A stretch of 64,000 bases of DNA, taken from positions 124,001 to 188,000 of the forward strand of contig CAZOOV010000001.1 in assembly GCA_964581515.1 (NCBI GenBank), written 5' to 3'. Source of the stretch: JACJVV01 sp964581515 (lineage in GTDB: Archaea > Nanobdellota > Nanobdellia > Woesearchaeales > JACJVV01). Below the pieces are notes generated by a model, which saw nothing but the letters and a program-made list of their open reading frames with translations, made no database searches and was not told where the DNA came from. Each line of letters opens with the position of its first letter. The first letter of the stretch is position 1. Shown here in pieces: positions 60,409 through 64,000 of the stretch. The translations under genes were made by a program, and so were the position numbers.

Positions 60409-61800
60409 ATGGCATTAAAACTATTCAATACATTAGGAAGAGAAAAGCAAGAGTTTGTGCCTATTGAGAAAGGCAAGGTAAGCATGTATAGCTGTGGGCC
60501 TACTGTATACAATTATTTGCATATAGGAAACTTGCGTGCTTTTATGTTTGCAGATCTTCTTAAAAAATATCTGAGATTCAAAGGGCTTGAAGTCAAACAT
60601 GTCATGAACATCACTGATGTAGATGACAAGACTATAAGAGATTCTCAAAAAGAAGGAAAGAGCCTAAAAGAATTCACTGAGTTTTATACAAAAATATTTC
60701 TGGACGATATTAAAAGCTTAGGCATGGATCCTGCTGATGTAATGCCAAAAGCAACCGATCATATCAATGAGATGGTCGAACTCGTAAAGAAGATGAAGGA
60801 AAAAGGACATACATATGAAAAGAACGGAACAATATACTTCAAAATAACTTCAATGGAAGATTATGGTAAGTTAGCATGTTTAGATCTTGAGAATTTAAAA
60901 GATAATGCAGATGGAAGACTTAATAATGCTGATGAATATGAAAAAGATGATGCAAGAGATTTTGCATTATGGAAAGCATGGGAAGAAAAAGATGGAGATG
61001 TATTTTGGGAGACTGACCTTGGTAAAGGAAGACCAGGGTGGCATATAGAATGTAGTGCAATGTCAACTAAACATCTAGGCGACCAATTTGATATCCATAC
61101 AGGTGGAGTTGATCTCATATTCCCACATCATACCAATGAAATAGCGCAGACAGAAAGCGCTACATGCAAACACCCTTGGGTGAATTACTGGATACATAAT
61201 GCACATTTAATAGTGAATGGAGAGAAGATGTCAAAATCAATGGGCAATTTCTTCACACTAAAAGATTTGACAGATAAAGGATATGACAAGCGAGCTATCA
61301 GATTTGAACTGCTAAAGACACATTACAGGATGAAACTTGATTTTAGAGAAGATGAACTTAAACAGATACCTGAAACATTAGCAAAATTTGATGAGATTGT
61401 CAGCAAACTACAATCTGTCAAGGGAGATAAAGGAGAAGATAAGATCTCAGAAAAGTTCTTGAAAGAATTTGAGAATGCAATGGATGATGATCTGAACATT
61501 TCAGGAGGACTCGCTGTTGTCTTTGAATTCATAAAAGAAGTAAATAAGGAATTAGATAATAATGATGTAGGAGATGCAAAAAGCTATCTTGAAACATTAA
61601 AGAAGCTTGATTCTGTCTTAAGCATAATGAAATTTGAGACTGAAGAGATCCCTGCAGAGATAACTGAGCTTGCTGAGAAAAGGCTTAAGGCAAGAGAAGA
61701 GAAGAACTGGGAAGAAAGCGACAAGCTTAGAGATGAGATTCAGAGCAAAGGCTATGAAATCCTTGATGAAAAGGAAGGATATAGACTAAAGAAAAAATAA
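60409..61800 (+). CDS. cysS: Cysteinyl-tRNA synthetase
   Basis: A 463-residue class I synthetase. HIGN (YNYLHIGNLRA, about 33-44), zinc ligands Cys29 (YSCGPTVYN) with the WHIECSAM (about 211) and HHTNEIAQ (about 243) region, and KMSKS (about 276, GEKMSKSMGNF) are all there. It charges tRNA-Cys. Length is typical. Archaeal and bacterial CysS are close relatives; nothing indicates an unusual form. It stands alone with a TATA-like TTTTTAAAAAG about 30 bases before the ATG. Confidence 0.95.
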   Translation: MALKLFNTLGREKQEFVPIEKGKVSMYSCGPTVYNYLHIGNLRAFMFADLLKKYLRFKGLEVKHVMNITDVDDKTIRDSQKEGKSLKEFTEFYTKIFLDDIKSLGMDPADVMPKATDHINEMVELVKKMKEKGHTYEKNGTIYFKITSMEDYGKLACLDLENLKDNADGRLNNADEYEKDDARDFALWKAWEEKDGDVFWETDLGKGRPGWHIECSAMSTKHLGDQFDIHTGGVDLIFPHHTNEIAQTESATCKHPWVNYWIHNAHLIVNGEKMSKSMGNFFTLKDLTDKGYDKRAIRFELLKTHYRMKLDFREDELKQIPETLAKFDEIVSKLQSVKGDKGEDKISEKFLKEFENAMDDDLNISGGLAVVFEFIKEVNKELDNNDVGDAKSYLETLKKLDSVLSIMKFETEEIPAEITELAEKRLKAREEKNWEESDKLRDEIQSKGYEILDEKEGYRLKKK

Positions 61801-61806
61801 GGAGAA

Positions 61807-62343
61807 TTAATATCCTCCTACTCCAATTACCACAATACCTTTTTCTTGAGCATAATCCAATAATGGTTTTGCTGGTTCTTTTGCTATAATACCATTCACA
61901 GTAACTCTTCTTGACAAATCATCTACCATAGATGCATGATTTACTTCTTCCAAGCATACAGCTATATTATGTGGCCTTAATCCATTTGTATTTGTCATTA
62001 CTGTTGCATTATTCGGGAGATCTTGGTCCCGGAAATACTGGTTTAGCCTTTCTACCAAAGTATCAGGGTGAAGATATACCATTGGAGCTGATGGAAGAGC
62101 ATGACAAGCATGAAAGCCTGAAATACTCCTTCTACTGCTACTTCTTCCTGAAGAACCAGGGGCTGATCCAAAACCTACTGATGAATGTGAAAATGGATCT
62201 TTTTGTGGAGCTTGTTCTTCATCTTTTATGTTATAAGCCATCACAGCTAATTCATTATGTACTGCTCCACCTATATTTACTGGAACATATCTTGAATGTT
62301 CTAAACCTAGTGCTTTTGATAATTTCATTGAGTCAACTTTCAT
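61807..62343 (-). CDS. Hypothetical protein
   Basis: A 178-residue protein I do not recognise. The N-terminal 55 residues and the C-terminal 90 look globular, separated by a disordered Gly/Ser/Arg stretch (about 58-75, GSSGRSSSRRS). The C-terminal part (VYLHPDTLVERLNQYF ... GIVVIGVGGY) has a Rossmann-like ending. Convergent with cysS, 6 bases from its stop. Evidence is reading-frame length and protein-like composition only. Confidence 0.4.
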   Translation of the reverse strand: MKVDSMKLSKALGLEHSRYVPVNIGGAVHNELAVMAYNIKDEEQAPQKDPFSHSSVGFGSAPGSSGRSSSRRSISGFHACHALPSAPMVYLHPDTLVERLNQYFRDQDLPNNATVMTNTNGLRPHNIAVCLEEVNHASMVDDLSRRVTVNGIIAKEPAKPLLDYAQEKGIVVIGVGGY

Positions 62344-62593
62344 TTCGATAACCTCGTTTAGTGTTTTTTTAGTTGTAAAAGAAAAAAACAGTTGGTATTA
62401 AAGTCTAGAGAAATATAGCTGACGCCAATGGCCATGAGTTGATTTGAAAATACTAAGATCTAGAAAGATTGAATAGCTACTGCCAGGCATAATCACATCT
62501 GTTTGTCATAGTTTTTGAGAATAGGTTGAATTATATAAATGTTTCTGAACATTTGAGTAAAGATTTTTAAACATAATGATATTATATTCGACT

Positions 62594-64000
62594 ATGAATT
62601 ATTTTGAAGAACTCATTGAGTGGATAAAAGAGAATAAGCCTGATAAGGATAAACTCGCTAAACAGAAGGTCAAGCTATGCAGAAAACATGGCAAAAAGGA
62701 AATTCCTACTGATATTGAGATATATTTACAGGCCACCATATATGATGCTAAGAAAATAAGAAGATATGTAGAAACAAAACCAACAAGAACTGGAAGTGGT
62801 GTTGCAGTTGTTGCTGTAATGACAAAGCCTGCAAAGTGCCCTCATGGCAAATGCATATTTTGCCCTGGTGGAGTAGAAAGCGAATTTGGTGATGTTCCTC
62901 AAAGCTATACAGGCAAAGAGCCTTCCACTATGAGAGGGATGAGAAATGATTATGATCCATACAGAATCGTATTTAATCGGTTAGAACAATATATAGTAAT
63001 AGGACAGAACCCTGAAAAAGTAGACCAAATAATAATGGGTGGAACTTTTTGCTCAATGCCTAAAAAATATCAAGAAAATTTTATTCATCATTCATTCAAG
63101 GCATATAATGATTTTTCTGATATGTTTTACATTAAAGGTAAGTTAGATCTTAAGAAGTTCAAAGAATTCTTCGAACTGCCAGGGAAAGTCAATGATAAGA
63201 AACGTAGCATAAGAATAAAGAAGAAAGTGTTAGCTCTTAAGAAGAAAAATAAAAAAAGCCTTTTTGAAGAGCAGAAAAGAAATGAGAAAAGTGCTATCCG
63301 GTGCATAGGAATCACTGTTGAGACTAGACCAGATTGCGGTCTTGTTGAGGATGGTATCAGATTACTTAGTCTTGGAGTCACTAGAATAGAACTAGGAGTA
63401 CAGACAGTATATGATGATGTACTAAAGAAAGTCAATAGAGGTCATAATGTCAAAGATTCTAAAAGAAGCATTGCCGAACTCCGTGATTTAGGATTTAAAC
63501 TAAATTTTCATATAATGCCAGGACTTCCTGGAGTTAGCAAGAAAAAAGATATAGAAAATTTCAAGACTTTCTTCAGAAACAGCTGGTTCAAGCCAGATAT
63601 GCTGAAGATATATCCTTGCATGGTTATGCCAGGGACTGAGCTGTATAAATGGTATAAGAAAGGTAAATTTAAACCACTCATTACAAAAGAAGCAGCTGAA
63701 ATAATTGTTGAAGGTTTCAAATATATCCCTGAATGGTGCAGGGTTATGAGAGTGCAGAGAGATATTCCAACATATGTGACTTCTGCAGGCGTTGACAGGA
63801 CAAACTTAAGACAATATGTGAATGAACTTGCCAGAAAGAAGAAAGTTAAGATAAATGATATCAGGGCAAGAGAGATCAGAAAGGAGAAAGTAAAAGAAAA
63901 AGGAAAGATAAAAGTAATTGAATATATTGCCAGTAACAGTAAAGAATACTTTATTAGTTGTGAAGCTGATGGAAAATTACTTGGTTTTTTGAGATTAAGG
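62594..64000 (+). CDS. Elp3-family tRNA uridine(34) acetyltransferase (3' truncated)
   Basis: The first 469 codons are in the window; the frame is open at the right edge. After an N-terminal helical domain the radical SAM motif is CPHGKCIFCPGGV (CxxxxCxxC, about 78-90) with IIMGGTF as the next core strand, then ITVETRPDCG, the ELGVQTVYDDVL and RGHN strands and FHIMPGLPG. The C-terminal part begins the GNAT acetyltransferase domain (KVIEYIASNSKEYFISCE). Archaeal Elp3 acetylates wobble uridine as part of cm5U-type modification, and is larger than the visible 469 residues. ATG 62594 is preceded by a TTTTTAAAC TATA box. Confidence 0.95.
   Translation, partial: MNYFEELIEWIKENKPDKDKLAKQKVKLCRKHGKKEIPTDIEIYLQATIYDAKKIRRYVETKPTRTGSGVAVVAVMTKPAKCPHGKCIFCPGGVESEFGDVPQSYTGKEPSTMRGMRNDYDPYRIVFNRLEQYIVIGQNPEKVDQIIMGGTFCSMPKKYQENFIHHSFKAYNDFSDMFYIKGKLDLKKFKEFFELPGKVNDKKRSIRIKKKVLALKKKNKKSLFEEQKRNEKSAIRCIGITVETRPDCGLVEDGIRLLSLGVTRIELGVQTVYDDVLKKVNRGHNVKDSKRSIAELRDLGFKLNFHIMPGLPGVSKKKDIENFKTFFRNSWFKPDMLKIYPCMVMPGTELYKWYKKGKFKPLITKEAAEIIVEGFKYIPEWCRVMRVQRDIPTYVTSAGVDRTNLRQYVNELARKKKVKINDIRAREIRKEKVKEKGKIKVIEYIASNSKEYFISCEADGKLLGFLRLR

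Noticed and set aside
62400..62520. Possible C/D-box or other sRNA upstream of elp3
   Set aside because: Only a lone CTGA and two TCTAGA hexamers are seen; no C box at a suitable distance and no extended pairing.
1..64000. tRNA, rRNA, insertion sequences or CRISPR arrays
   Set aside because: I looked through the intergenic regions on both strands and found no tRNA cloverleaf, rRNA, transposase gene, or regularly spaced repeat array.

Overview
The window looks like a piece of an AT-rich DPANN archaeon, most likely of the Woesearchaeota/Pacearchaeota type. The information-processing genes are archaeal: aIF5B, aEF-1beta beside its zinc-ribbon partner, TFS, fibrillarin (FlpA), an NMD3-like protein, a DUF460 nuclease-fold protein, RtcA, Elp3, and topoisomerase IA with zinc ribbons. 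The pilin-like protein carries the class III signal peptide QAAMEFLMTYGW common in these lineages. Many promoters are archaeal BRE/TATA boxes about 25 bases before the start codon, which implies leaderless mRNAs; a minority of genes have a clear GGAGG ribosome binding site. Mixed in are bacterial-type genes: MutS, Lgt, acetolactate synthase, a peptidoglycan amidase, a Fic/Doc-fold protein, a PknB-like kinase and a block of secreted repeat proteins resembling those of Verrucomicrobia/Kiritimatiellota.

Layout. 1-3.3 kb: radical SAM tail, GT-B glycosyltransferase, HAD phosphatase and a small unknown gene. 3.3-12.6 kb (minus): mutS, an unknown coiled protein, topA (broken by a 10-N assembly gap that looks repairable), a degenerate LAGLIDADG-like protein, and an overlapping MoxR ATPase/VWA pair. 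12.8-16.8 kb: ZIP metal transporter, metallophosphoesterase and three poorly characterised genes. 17.2-20.7 kb: a dTTP-synthesis neighbourhood (dUTPase, a radical-SAM-fold protein that has lost its cluster cysteines, dTMP kinase, and a two-domain thymidylate synthase) containing an 85-base hairpin. 20.7-23.6 kb: Lgt, signal peptidase I, TFS, DUF167 and a pilin-like protein. 23.7-27 kb: glyA and ilvB; upstream of ilvB is a 27-codon ORF whose second half is almost entirely Leu/Ile/Val. 27.3-36.1 kb: CutA, a membrane protein, NMD3-like, DUF460, RtcA, a 1320-residue coiled-coil protein, zinc ribbon and aEF-1beta.

36.2-46.9 kb is the accessory surface region: three secreted repeat proteins, then a tandem ribbon-helix-helix regulator overlapping two giant FG-GAP surface/membrane proteins (1186 and 1496 residues). 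46.9-57 kb: fibrillarin, a candidate structured RNA with a strong promoter, a membrane-anchored Lon-like protease, a GT4/PIG-L pair, a HerA-type ATPase, DUF371, a Ser/Thr kinase divergent from a Fic-fold protein. 57-64 kb: PUA protein and aIF5B, a membrane-anchored peptidoglycan-recognition-type amidase, CysS, and the start of Elp3.

The most interesting items are the ilvB leader ORF (a possible archaeal leader-peptide control), the structured RNA at about 47.68-47.79 kb with a perfect 12-base repeat flanking its promoter, the dead radical SAM protein in the dTTP cluster, and a 17-base upstream element shared by the kinase/Fic promoter region, the amidase promoter and the RNA promoter.
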